Source of the DNA: Limnanthes douglasii subsp. nivea
Taxonomy: Eukaryota > Streptophyta > Magnoliopsida > Brassicales > Limnanthaceae
Assembly (NCBI GenBank): GCA_036936605.1
Contig: JAUPFV010000001.1
Span: forward strand, 216,285,530 to 216,349,529
Length of the DNA: 64,000 bases
Reading direction: 5' to 3'
In this document: positions 28,876-39,135 of the stretch, one piece after another
How positions within the stretch are numbered: the stretch's first letter is position 1
Layout of the letters: every line of letters begins with the position of its first letter
The notes under the pieces: model-generated
Seen by the model: the letters and a program-made list of their open reading frames with translations, nothing else
Databases searched by the model: none
Told to the model about the DNA's origin: nothing
Translations under genes and position numbers: made by a program

Positions 28876-31857
28876 TTAAGGCTGGGCTCCCCTAGATGTT
28901 CCAGCCTCATCTGGTTTCTTCTTGGGGTCTTTGGGATCCTCATTAGGGCTCTCTCCAGTCCCCTCTTCTTCATCAGTGGTATCATCATAACCAATGGATT
29001 AGTTTTTTTTATCACCATCGACCATCGTGTGGAATGGGATATCGTCATATTCAACATACTGCCACAAATTACCAAGCGTCCTCTTTGGGAATATTCGGTG
29101 GAAGAGCAAGACCATATCGGATTTGAATTTGGCATACCTCTCTTCTTGGGAGTCGATCACCTTGTTGGTGTATTCATCAATCCTGACCTGGATTGTCTTC
29201 TCCTGATCCGTTATCAAAACTTCTTTCTCCTTGGTGGCTCTAGACACACCATCTTCGAGTGAAACTTTGTCACTGGTTAGGGTCTGGATCATATTGTCCC
29301 TAGCCTTCATCTCATCATTCGAAGTAGAGAGATCCTTCTCCAAGACAAAACACTTAGATTGGAGTTCTTTGTTAACCCCCTCCGAAGTGGCCAGCCTGGT
29401 GGCCAAGTTCTCTTTTCCATTCTTCAACTCCTCGATCTCTCTCCTTAATGCCTCAAGACTCTGATTGGCGTTAAGGAGGTTGTTTGATAAAGTATATTTG
29501 TCTGCATGAAGTGTGTTGATAAGGGTAGACTGACTTCACACTTGTATCTCTAGGTTGATCACCGGTTGGATGTTGCTCAGCAAGGAGTGAGTCACCATGT
29601 CATTCTCCCCTGAAACAGAAAAAAACTTACCATTGAAAGTAACCATGTTCGAGGAGCTTAGAGGGAGGTAAGGGCCAGCAAAGTCGTCTTTCTCGAGGTC
29701 TCCAAAGTAAAGACCAATCCCTTGAAGGCCACTAATGTCTACTCTATCAATGTTAATATCCCCTCTGGTACCCTCTCTGGTGTGAAAATCACTTGGGATT
29801 TTATCTGCTTGTGGGGGGTCTGTTGGGTCGACCGGAGGAAGAGACTCTGGAGGTGGGAGAGCTACTTCATCCCCCTTGGATATTTTCTTCTTCTTGGCTT
29901 CCCTATCTCCACCATCTGCTCCCTGTTTTAGGTCTTTTTTGGGAGCCTTTGAGGGTTTTGGAGGTCCACCTGCCTCTTTGGTACTCTCATCTTCAACTAC
30001 TTGAAGTAGAGCAACATCGATTCCCCCTTGGTCTTGCACCTCCTGGTTTTTTGGGACGATCTCCTCAACACCACCTTGATCGACCTCAGCTGCATCTTGC
30101 TTCTTCTTGACTTTCTTGCCCTTCATCTTACTTGGGGCTTTAGCTCTGGCAGACAAGGCCAGTTTCCCATTCTTCGCCTCTGTCCTCTGTAGGATGACAC
30201 CCGGAGGAGGTGGTGTGGTCAATTCTTCCCAAGACAAGTCTCTCCGGCCGGTTGTGTTCTAGAGGTGGGACCTCACCAGGTTGCCGGCAGTAAAACAGTT
30301 GTGGAAGCGATTTCCCTATTTTTCGGTAGCCTAAGCATTCAGCTTGGCATAAGTTGTCTGCCCCTTCTCCAAGTAGTCGGAGAACTCCTTCAGCAGCACT
30401 ACCCAAAGAAAAAGAAGAGCATTTAAGTAAACAGACTTTTTGTAAGGAAATAAAAACAAACATGATGAAATATTTACCTGTGCTTTTCCATCTGCTGGTG
30501 AGCATGCTTGGGTTGACACCAGCTTTAATCTTCCGCCCATTTTCCCAAGCTCCACTAATGAACAAGAATTGGGTCTTCCAATTCTTCTCCGATTCGAGCA
30601 GATCATCCACCACCTTAAAATTGTCACCCATGTTTTAATGTTAGAAAGGGATGATGTGGTTCTTGCAGAGGATGGTCACAGCAGCAAATTTCTCCATCGG
30701 AAACGGTATTCCGGAGAGTCTAGAGGCCATGATGCAAGCCATGAGGGTGTACCAAGCGTAGAGACTCAGTTGGCTTGGACAGAGCTTTATCAGATGAAAA
30801 TATCTGACGATCTCTGGGTCCAAGGGAAATCTGAGCCCCCAGTTGAACAATTCTGTGTAGATAACTATCTCACTCAGTTTGCAGTCCATTGGCGTCTCCA
30901 GATTGACCAGTATCCTCACTTTTACAGATTCTGGGATCCCCCACTTCGTCCGGATCCGGCCTAATTCAGGAGTATGAATGAAGGCGTAGTTGATGTTCTG
31001 TATGGCTAGTAGATATTTATGCTAACCTTGTGGAAGCAAGGTCCCACCCTGCTTTCCAGGGACTCCGGCAAGTCCGGATGTTTCAAACACAGCTTCTCTT
31101 TGCCTTTGCCTTTTTTATCAGTGGAATTTTCCCTTGTTTGACTGGAGATGTCGGTCTCAAATGGGGCCTCTTCTATGATGTCCTCCGTCACATCTTCCAT
31201 CACCATGGAAGGTTTGTCAGTTGTCGTTGGTGGACGAGTGCTGGTAGCTGGCTCAGTAAGCTGTCCGGATTTTTGAGCATCGCTTTCTCTTTGTGGTCTG
31301 GTATCCGGCTGAGGGTTAGGTCCGGATGGCTCATTTCGAAGGCTTGTTCCAGTGGCCTCCGGACCGGAGGATTCATCCTTAGGGACTCTGATAGATACTC
31401 CTGATTCAGTAGCTTTGTCCTTGGCCCCAGACTTAGAAGGCCCTATTTTTGGGGACTTAGACTGTGAGACAATAACTTGGCATTTCACTAAGCGACATTT
31501 TCTGCGAAGTGTAACTTTTTCCGGGGAGTTTTCAACATCTGACCCCATGGCTATAAATGGAGAGGGTCTCCTTGTGCTTGAAACAACTTTTTCCCATTCA
31601 ACAATGGGCTGTGACTCCTGAACCGAGGAGCCTGATACGATGGGTGAAAGACTTGGTTGAAATAACCTCCTGGGTTTGGAACTTCTAGCAGAAGATGAAC
31701 CTCGATCAGCCTCTGAGGATGGTGTTTCAGACTTGTCGGTTGGAGAAAATGGAAGACCCGCAACAATGCGCCTTTCTCGCTCAATTATTTGTGCTTTTTC
31801 TAACTCCAAAAGATTAAGCCACCCTCCTTTTACCAGTGCGTTTCTTGCAGAGAACAT
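28876..31857 (-). pseudogene. Antisense accessory gene of the Tat-type element (gag-like/coiled-coil protein)
   Basis: Read on the minus strand. Start codon at 31857 (MFSARNALVKGGW), a Ser/Pro/Lys-rich low-complexity region to about 31010, then a conserved core (ELFNWGLRFPLDPEIVRYF, 30900-30650). This core matches the GLRFPLxPF...PxQLxPNxW pattern common in plant retrotransposon accessory or 'putative plant transposon' proteins. Then WKTQFLFISGAWENG (about 30560), a charged region (30237-29536), a coiled coil of about 110 residues (29427-29000) and an acidic tail ending near 28876. Intron-like gaps and several stops separate the blocks, so splicing and decay are hard to tell apart. Other Tat elements carry an antisense frame at the same place; its role is not established. 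Confidence 0.75.
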
Positions 31858-31912
31858 AAACTCACACCAAAAGTATTTTGAGAAGAGAGGTGAAAGCTTT
31901 GAGATGAAGGAA
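31271..31912 (-). repeat. Original copy of the inverted duplication (5' part of antisense gene)
   Basis: Partner of 24369-25007. In a full-length plus-strand transcript the two segments are complementary and separated by about 6.3 kb, so they could form a long imperfect double strand. Confidence 0.9.
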
Positions 31913-32278
31913 TGAGAAAGTAATGAAGATGGTAAAACAATGAAAATGAAGTAATTTATAGTACTGAGACAAAAAGAGATGCCAAAACCCTAGGAGATTA
32001 CGAAAAGACAAAAGTAATGATTGAAGGCGGCGCTGACGTCATGGGTATTAAATGAAGAGGTTAGTTTTTGGGATTAGTGGGAGCCGTTCTAGGAGAAAAA
32101 TGGCTGGTGAGGAAAATCAGAAGATGACATCTGTCCCACGATTCATAACAAAACTTTTAAACTCCTAAAAAGTTTTCAGTCCGGATAAATCCTAGGAAGA
32201 GCACTTGAACAGTTCGGAGAATGTTACTAGTGCTTAAGGAAGATTTTTTAGGTCTTACCAAATGCCTTCGACAAAACC

Positions 32279-32292
32279 TAAAAAAGGGGCTA
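32279..32292 (+). promoter_or_regulatory. Polypurine tract
   Basis: AAAAAAGGGGCTAC directly before the 3' LTR, the usual start of plus-strand DNA synthesis in LTR elements. Confidence 0.75.
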
Positions 32293-32293
32293 C

Positions 32294-32668
32294 TGATGAG
32301 TCCGGAAATATTTGTCACTCACTGTAGAAACCGGACATGGGCAATTCGGACAAAAGCCACCCACTGAACCATCCGAACTGGACAAAAGTACTAAAACTAA
32401 TCACCTTTTGACTAAGCTAATTGCTAATCTGCTTTATAAACTAATGGGTTTTTGAATTCGACCCGGTTTCATAAGTTTGACCCGAAAGCCCATATGGCCC
32501 ATAATTAAGGGTATAAATACCCAACCACTTTCATTTATGAGGGTAATGAACATTTAATACAACCAGGCAGCGTAAATCTATCACTACAAAACACCCAAAC
32601 ATTAAATACCTTTGAAACACCACAAAACACCTGACCAAATTACCCTCAGTCAAAAATAATCCACACCA
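32294..32668 (+). repeat. 3' LTR of the Tat-type element
   Basis: Begins TGATGAGTCCGG and ends CCACACCA, 375 bp, about 94% identical to the 5' LTR by hand count. Confidence 0.95.
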
Positions 32669-32673
32669 GTACT

Positions 32674-34344
32674 AGGTGTATGTTATTTGTTCTGAAAACC
32701 CTCAGTGAGCCCACATTTTAATCCTGATCATCGTTGATTGCAAAAGATAGAAGCATTTATCTATTTGAAAATTTTACTGACAAAATTTATTCTTTTGGAC
32801 GAGAAATGGCTACCAAAAGGAACGAAGTTGCGAAAATATACACCAACACCCTTTCTTTATAGAAGTAGAAAAAAATGCATTTTTAGAAAAATTATTTGTT
32901 CAGTTAGTTGATACCCATGAACATATGTTTAAGGAAGAAGATCGATTTTTTGGAATTAAGTATAATATTCATGACGGTGTTGTAACCCACGTGCCTAAGC
33001 CGGGTGAACTACCCCATTAGAATATGGAAGATGAGACATGTTATTAACTATTGTAGTTCATCAGGGTCTGTAATTAACCATACCTTCGTTTATTCAAGTA
33101 TTTTTTTAGATATGCTCATATATGTCTCACCTAACTAACAACTAATTGGTGGCGCACGATACTCAGCATGGTGCTGAGTTCAAGAATTAAAATCATGGTA
33201 AAGTTTTTCGTATTTTCTCACGAATATTGATGTTTCAAATCTCCAAAAGACCCTCTTATACTATAAATTTATTTGATATGGACATAAAATCGTCAATTAA
33301 CCCACCTTTAACCATCATTTGAAAAACTCATTTACTTTTTGTAATTGGGAAGGGAAAATATCATATTACAAAAGAATATGGTCAAGTCAAATGAAGGTGA
33401 ATGAGTACACATATTTATCTTGTTATATTTTGGGATACTTATTTATTACATGTTTTACTAATCTTTCTCGTGCATTTTATTATGTGGCCGATTTGGGAAA
33501 ATATCAACTGTTGTTTAGGAAAGTTTACGATATGAATGACATAAATACTTTGCCAACATTATATATAGCCGCCTATTTAGTTTGGTCACTTGAGTTTCAT
33601 TATCTTTTTACGGAACTAAATTTCTTGTTAGTGGGTCTTTGGCCAATCCTAGAACTTCCCATGAATGTTAAAACTAAATTGACCCTTATTGTAACCAGAG
33701 AGGAAGATACATCTAAACTAAATTGACCCTTATTGTAACTAGAGATGAAGATACCTCTATAGAGTTGCATTGTGTCTTTTTCATCGTATATATAGCAAAA
33801 ATAAATTTGGGATTGGTCTGAATATGACAAAAACAAAAATTGAAAAAGATGTCAACGAGGCTTCCCAGACAAAACGGTTGGCGAAAAAATACAACTCAAT
33901 CGCAAGGCCATGCCCTCGTACTAGAATGATGAACTTGAAGATCTTTAGAAGAACCTAGTTCGCGAGAATAAGTGAAGTATTGGTGTGGTAAACCCTTCGC
34001 ACTTGAGGGAGAATCCTAATTGTACCGAAAGTGACCCTACACGAACAGAAGAGCTACCAAATAAAAAGTACGAATACCCAAAAAATAGATGAGGGTCCTC
34101 GAGGCCCATACAAAATATATGTTCGCGGTTGATGAAACCCCACGTTGAAGAAAAATATTTCAGCATGTAACCCAAACCCTATTAGTACGAGGAACAATAT
34201 CGCCACCTCTGACGAAGTTGTTGTTGTTAATAAGAAAGACGTTTTATTTTTGGCATGATCTCAACCATCAATGAGAATAAAGTTTCATTTCTATCATGGA
34301 GATCATGTGGCTTATAGCCTTTCAATCATAGAGGCCACACGACA
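32674..34344. other. Unassigned DNA between retroelements
   Basis: No gene can be supported. A 135-codon frame at 33319-33726 is aromatic-rich and matches no family I know. A short tandem duplication (unit of about 51 bp with AAATTGACCCTTATTGTAAC) lies at 33667-33770. Confidence 0.5.
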
Positions 34345-34362
34345 CCCCCCCCCCCCCCCCCC
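34345..34362. repeat. Poly-C run of 18
   Basis: An uninterrupted run of C, unusual in this AT-rich DNA; its length may be imprecise in any assembly. Confidence 0.9.
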
Positions 34363-34699
34363 AATCCCTCATATTTTTGTTTTGATTGCTTTAGCGAAGT
34401 TTTATAACACAAATAACTATATTCACTATTTAAATTTATTATCAAACTTAAAGATGTATCTTTACAATTCCGATACGTAGTGTTAGTATCTTGTTCTCTT
34501 AGCGAATATTTACCAAACTCAATATCTATTTTTCTCACAAGTTTTTTATATTCGAACATAAAAATAATTTTGTTAGTTTCAAAGAAAATATTTTTATTAA
34601 CAAATTGACTTATATTGTACCTCATTAAAAAAGTGTTTCGCGCCACTATAAAGAAAAAAAAAATGCACAACTACTTTATAGAGTTGTTATTCATTTTCA

Positions 34700-36700
34700 A
34701 GTGTTCAATGTTCCAAGGGTTTTTGTTTGCTCCCATTCATGTCTTCTAACCGATACTCCCCATGATGTCATTTAGAGATTACTGTGTATGATCCATCCCA
34801 GTTGAGAGCTAGTTTTCCCCGTTTTACCCTTTCCCTCTAGAAGATTTTCTTCATGACCAGATCATATTTGATAAGAACTTCGGGGTTCCTGTTTAGAATC
34901 GAGTCTTCTCTTAATTAATCATTTGTAGTGTTTTTCTTGAAGTCGATATTGGTTGTATCGTTCTTTCATCAATTTATTAGATTTTTTTATTATTGTTTCC
35001 CTTAGAATAATATTTAATTATGCTATTATGGATGGTGATCTTTGCAAAAACTACAACCTTCATTTCATATACTAAGGTAAATTTTTTTTCGCCAATTGCT
35101 GACCTTGGGGTCATCCTATACGTCCAAAACACCTCAGCTAATTTATCGGGCCACTTCCCCTTAGCTCTCATAATATTTTTTATTTATTTCGTCTATAAAA
35201 GTTATGTTTGTTACTTATACTTGGTATTTTTTTGAAGTAATATTGAGTTAAACAATGTTGTTTTACCTTATATATTATACAAAACATCGTCATCACCTTG
35301 TTTTAAAACTGAGGTCTGTTATTGGTCATTTATCATGGGATCGCGAACCTGGATAGTATTTGACTTTGTAGGAAGTTATAATTTTTTTTGAGCCATCATC
35401 TTGTACAAAGCTTTTGCTTCAACCCATTTTCGTAAAGTAGTCAACGACCACTACTAAAAAAATTAATTTTACTTTAGCCATGGGTAAAGGTCCCACTAAG
35501 TCGATCAACACTTATCAAATGGAAAAGGCATTGAGACTATGCTCGTGCGGTTATCTAGGCAAATGGCTCATATGAACGTAGTTTGCACATATGTCACATC
35601 TTTCAAAGACGGCCTCGACATCTGGTGCTAACCTTGGCCAATAAAAACTTGCAAAAAAATGGTGCCTGATTAAGCTTCAGTGTCTATAGTGGGCCCCAAC
35701 GACCTCTTTGTACAAGTCTTTAAGAATGAAGATAGTTTTATCTTTGTTTTGAACATGTAACATCAGTCTCGTAGTGTTTTTATGTATAAGATATCGTCTG
35801 GAACCACATATTTAATCGCTCATATTCTCAATTCCCGGGCCTAAGATTTTCTTTTAGAAAGAATATGATCTCGAAAATATGGTAAGAACTTTTGTCGTTC
35901 GTCTTCAATTATGTATGTTACCATAACTTTGGCGTCTACTTGATACCCTTTTTAGTTGGTATTTCTTGGGAGACAACAAGTGAGTTGTCACCGAGAACCA
36001 TTTTTTTACCAAAGGAGTTATCCATACACGGTACTTGGTTGTAATATACTCTCTCAGATTTATTTTCCATGTCTTGTAGTGCCTCTAAGTACCCCCTCCC
36101 CCTCATTCTCTATTTATTTACCTTATATAGACCTTTCTCTTCACTTATAACCAATTAAGGATCCGATAACATTCGTGTAATGTTTGCACCACATATACAA
36201 GCTAATTTTAAACAACCCCGAATGGCCTCATATTCAGCAACACTGTTAGTGACATCGAAACAGACTTTGCGTAATTGTTTAATTTCTTCCCTAAATGGTG
36301 CTTCAAGATGATTTCAGCTTCTCTTCTATTGATATTAAAAGCTCCCTCAACTTTGACTACCTATTGTAATTTTTTTATGAGTCTATTTGCACACCTTATT
36401 CGCCATCCACTATGTCACCAACAAATATGTTTATAAAATTGGCGACCGCTTGGCATTTGATGGTTGTACGAGGTTCGTATAAAATCTCATACACTTCACA
36501 TTTTGTTGACCACCGCATGAGAATTCCTAAAATATATAATTTTTTTAGTACATCATTTAGAGAATAATAAGTTTGTAGGATAATGATATAACTTTGAAAA
36601 TATAGTCTCATTTTACTTACAACTACCACCAGTCATAAGGCCAATTTTACATGATTTTTAATAGAATTTCTCGATGTAGATCGCACTTTTACTTACATAA
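34700..36700 (-). pseudogene. Degraded Ty3/Gypsy pol fragment (integrase and RNase H)
   Basis: On the minus strand, KGKWPDKLAEVFWTYRMTPR (34977-35171) is the characteristic end of the integrase core of plant Gypsy elements (consensus [20 protein letters not shown]). RNase H remnants (SVAEYEAIRGCLKLA) are readable near 36200-36260, upstream as expected. Between them are scattered pieces in all frames. No intact domain, and no LTR found. Confidence 0.75.
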
Positions 36701-37370
36701 TAGATTTTTCTATGTGCTCTTTTGTCCTCCCTAACTCGGACGACACTCACAACATAATTGGAGACAAATAATTATAGATATAATGACTCGTCTCGTATTG
36801 GAGCTTAAAGAATTTCAGGGGAGGTTATATATATTCTTTCCAGGCATGAAAGGCCTCGTAAATTATTCATTCAAATTAAACTTATTTGCTCCTTTAATGA
36901 ATTCAAAGAAGGGTTGACCCTTATCAGAAACTTTGAAGATAAACCGTAATACCCCCGACTATATATAACCATATTTCTCTTCCCTCCTTAGATCCCTTCA
37001 ACCCGAAATCCAGTCCATCCTCACCCGATTTCGACCGGTGACTGGTGATCGTCTTCTACCCACGATTTCGGTCGTTGTTTCTACGTCGATCTCTCGACCG
37101 AAATCAAGTATTTAGGATCGGCAGTAAGCATTTTGGTTTATGGGTTTATCGTCAAACACAATAGTTTCTTAGATTGCATGTACTCATAATCGTTTTATGC
37201 GTGTTGTGATGTATATGAGTTTTGGGTGGTTGTTTGTTGGTTATGGTGCTCTTTCCAAATTTCCCAGGCCCCTGCAACGTGCATGTAAAAAGTAGAACAA
37301 TTCGCATTTGGGTGCATATGCATTATAGTACAATTCGCATCTTCATCATGTAAGAATGCACACAATTCGC
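36701..37370. other. Non-coding stretch with promoter-like composition
   Basis: A TATA-like ACTATATATAACC (about 36960) is followed by a GC-richer segment (37000-37110) like a leader, with repeated CGATTTCGACCGG and CGATTTCGGTCG. No open frame of note follows, only the minisatellite. It may be an orphan promoter or an LTR piece. Confidence 0.3.
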
Positions 37371-37885
37371 ATGAAGTCCTGAGAGTTGTGTACAAGTTGC
37401 GTCTGGGTACAAGTTGTTTACGTAATTCGCATGTAGTCCTGAGAGTTGTGTATAAGGTGCCTCTGGGTACAAGTTGTTTGCATACAGTTCACATGTATAC
37501 CTGAGAGTTGTGTACAAGGTGTCTCTGGGTACAAGTTATTTGCATACAATTTGCATGTAGTCCTGAGAGTTGTGTATAAGGTTCCTATGGGTAAAAATTG
37601 TTTGCATACAATTCACATGTAGTCTTGAGAGATGTGTACAAGTTGTGTTTGGGTACAAGTATTGCACACAATTCGCATGTAGTCCTGAGATTTGTGTACA
37701 AGTTGAGTCTGGGTACAAGATGTTTGCATACAATTCGCATGTAGTCCTGAGAGTTGTGTATAAGGTGCCTCTGGGTACAAGTTGTTTGCATACAATTCAC
37801 ATGTAGTCCTGAGAGTTGTGTACAAGTTGTGTTTGGGTACAAGTATTGCACACAATTCGCATGTAGTCGTGAGAGTTGTGTGCAA
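37371..37885. repeat. Minisatellite, 60-62-bp unit, about 8.5 copies
   Basis: Successive units start CATGTAGTCCTGAGAGTTGTG and contain GGGTACAAGTTGTTTGCATAC. Two length classes occur: 62 bp (with TTGTTTGCATACAATTC) and 60 bp (with TATTGCACACAATTCG). Divergence between units is about 5-15%. Overlapping open frames on both strands arise because the unit has few stop codons and are not genes. The array ends in GAGAGTTGTTAGAAACTCTC-type short palindromes (37876-37940). Confidence 0.92.
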
Positions 37886-38039
37886 CTCTCGCGATTTCCT
37901 GAGAGTTGTTAGAAACTCTCTCGATTTCCCGAGAGTTGTTACTGGTGAATTTGTTTTTAAAAAAAATCAAAAAATATCATCAATTTGTTCATTTAAAAAA
38001 AATAAAAGCTATGGTACTCTCATTTATTTTTTCCGAGCT

Positions 38040-38290
38040 CCGGTCTAAAATCAACCATTTTATAATTGATAAAGTTACTAACCATAAACTTCTGGAAGCA
38101 TCTTCGGTCATATACTTGGATTCAAGTGAATCCCATAATTCTTTTGTAGACTTGACATTTCGTTATAAACACACATACCATTTAAGTTGTGGCCATGAGA
38201 TATGCGATCATCATTCTCTAATCTGTACATAAGATTGCTTAGAACATACACAACCTTTACAGTGGTAATAGGAAATATAGTTTCTACCAC
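38040..38290 (-). pseudogene. Copia gag fragment
   Basis: On the minus strand, SLQKNYGIHLNPSI and neighbours match in spacing and sequence the Copia gag fragment at 56180-56340 and the AKELWDSLESKYMAEDAS consensus of Copia gag (UBN2 family). Only about 80 codons remain, with no borders visible. Confidence 0.6.
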
Positions 38291-38541
38291 CTTGTGAAAT
38301 CACTTGTCAAACTCAATAAACTTACTTGTCATGTTCTTGACTATTTTTTCATTCATCATTTCAATCTTCACAAATAAAATATTTCAATCGTTTGTAGTAA
38401 AAACAGATATGAGATATTGTATAATTATGAAGTCGTGTTATAGACAATTTCAGATTGAAATATTTTTTCTGATTCTTCAAAAATCTCAATTAGATAAAAT
38501 CAAAATTTGATATGGACAAGAGAATGATTCGGGGTGTCTAT

Positions 38542-38643
38542 CTATGAACCAAAATTGTAAACATATATCTCGATCAAATCTTTTTCCAAACGCTATGAAC
38601 CAAAATCGTAAACATATATCTCGACCAAATCTTTTTCCAAACG
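38542..38643. repeat. Tandem duplication, 51-bp unit
   Basis: Two copies starting CTATGAACCAAAATYGTAAAC, differing at two positions. Confidence 0.85.
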
Positions 38644-38871
38644 CTAAAGCAATTAGCGGTCCAAAAACCGCGGCGGACCCTAATGTAAAATATACCACTA
38701 CTTTTGAAAATTCGAATTTTAAATAAACTTCTAAAATAACTATATTAAATGCTTCAAATGTGAAATAAACTACTAATTTAAACGAGCTTTAATTTCAACA
38801 AAGATTAATCCTGATATAATATAACAAGTCTGGCTATCACATGCTATTTTATTTATTTGATAATATATTTA

Positions 38872-38914
38872 GGGCTAGGCTAAAATGAGACCCCAAATCT
38901 TTATAGTGAGACCC
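38872..38914 (+). repeat. Left terminal inverted repeat of the 10.5-kb MULE
   Basis: Identical to the complement of 49374-49416. Contains two copies of a TATARTGAGACCC-like motif (AAAATGAGACCCC and TTATAGTGAGACCC). Confidence 0.96.
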
Positions 38915-39108
38915 CTAATTCAAAAAATTTCTGCAATTGTGAAATTACCAAATTACCCCCACATATAAAAACACTAATTGTTCCACCCACTCACTTCTCT
39001 CTCTTTTCCTCCTCTCTTTCCTACCAAAACTCTCTCCAAAATTTAAACAAACACCCACAATAATTAATTTCTGCAAACTCCCACAAACATTAAATACACA
39101 TTAATTAT

Positions 39109-39116
39109 ATAAACTT
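39109..39116 (+). promoter_or_regulatory. TATA box of the transposase gene
   Basis: TATATAAA 20 bp before the ATG at 39136, preceded by a CT-rich stretch (38990-39060). The short distance suggests either a very short leader or a start site upstream. Confidence 0.4.
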
Positions 39117-39135
39117 AAACCCAATTACTCAGAGC

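Larger units (their letters stand above)
22087..32668 (+). mobile_element. Tat-type Ty3/Gypsy LTR retrotransposon, complete but rearranged, about 10.6 kb
   Basis: Two LTRs of 376 and 375 bp (22087-22462, 32294-32668) flank an internal region, with a perfect 5-bp target duplication GTACT (22082-22086 and 32669-32673). Both LTRs begin TG and end CA. Gag, reverse transcriptase, RNase H and integrase follow in Gypsy order on the plus strand. The gag zinc knuckle is the C-X2-H-X4-H-X4-C form seen in Tat elements. Between integrase and the 3' LTR lies an antisense gene, known from several Tat lineages such as Retand and Grande. Unusually, part of that gene is present a second time, inverted, where the protease should be. 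By eye I count about 23 differences between the LTRs (about 94% identity), so the insertion is neither ancient nor very recent. Confidence 0.95.

Noticed and set aside
33319..33726. 135-codon frame rich in Tyr, Leu and Phe
   Set aside because: No family pattern, no splice-supported neighbours, and part lies in a short tandem duplication; not enough to call a gene.
37195..37885. Overlapping open frames on both strands with Met-Tyr-Thr-Thr-Leu repeats
   Set aside because: They are produced by the 60-62-bp minisatellite, which happens to lack stop codons; no unit-independent sequence or gene context.
37371..37885. CRISPR-like appearance of regularly spaced repeats
   Set aside because: The units are contiguous and similar along their whole length, with no unique spacers, and this is plant DNA.
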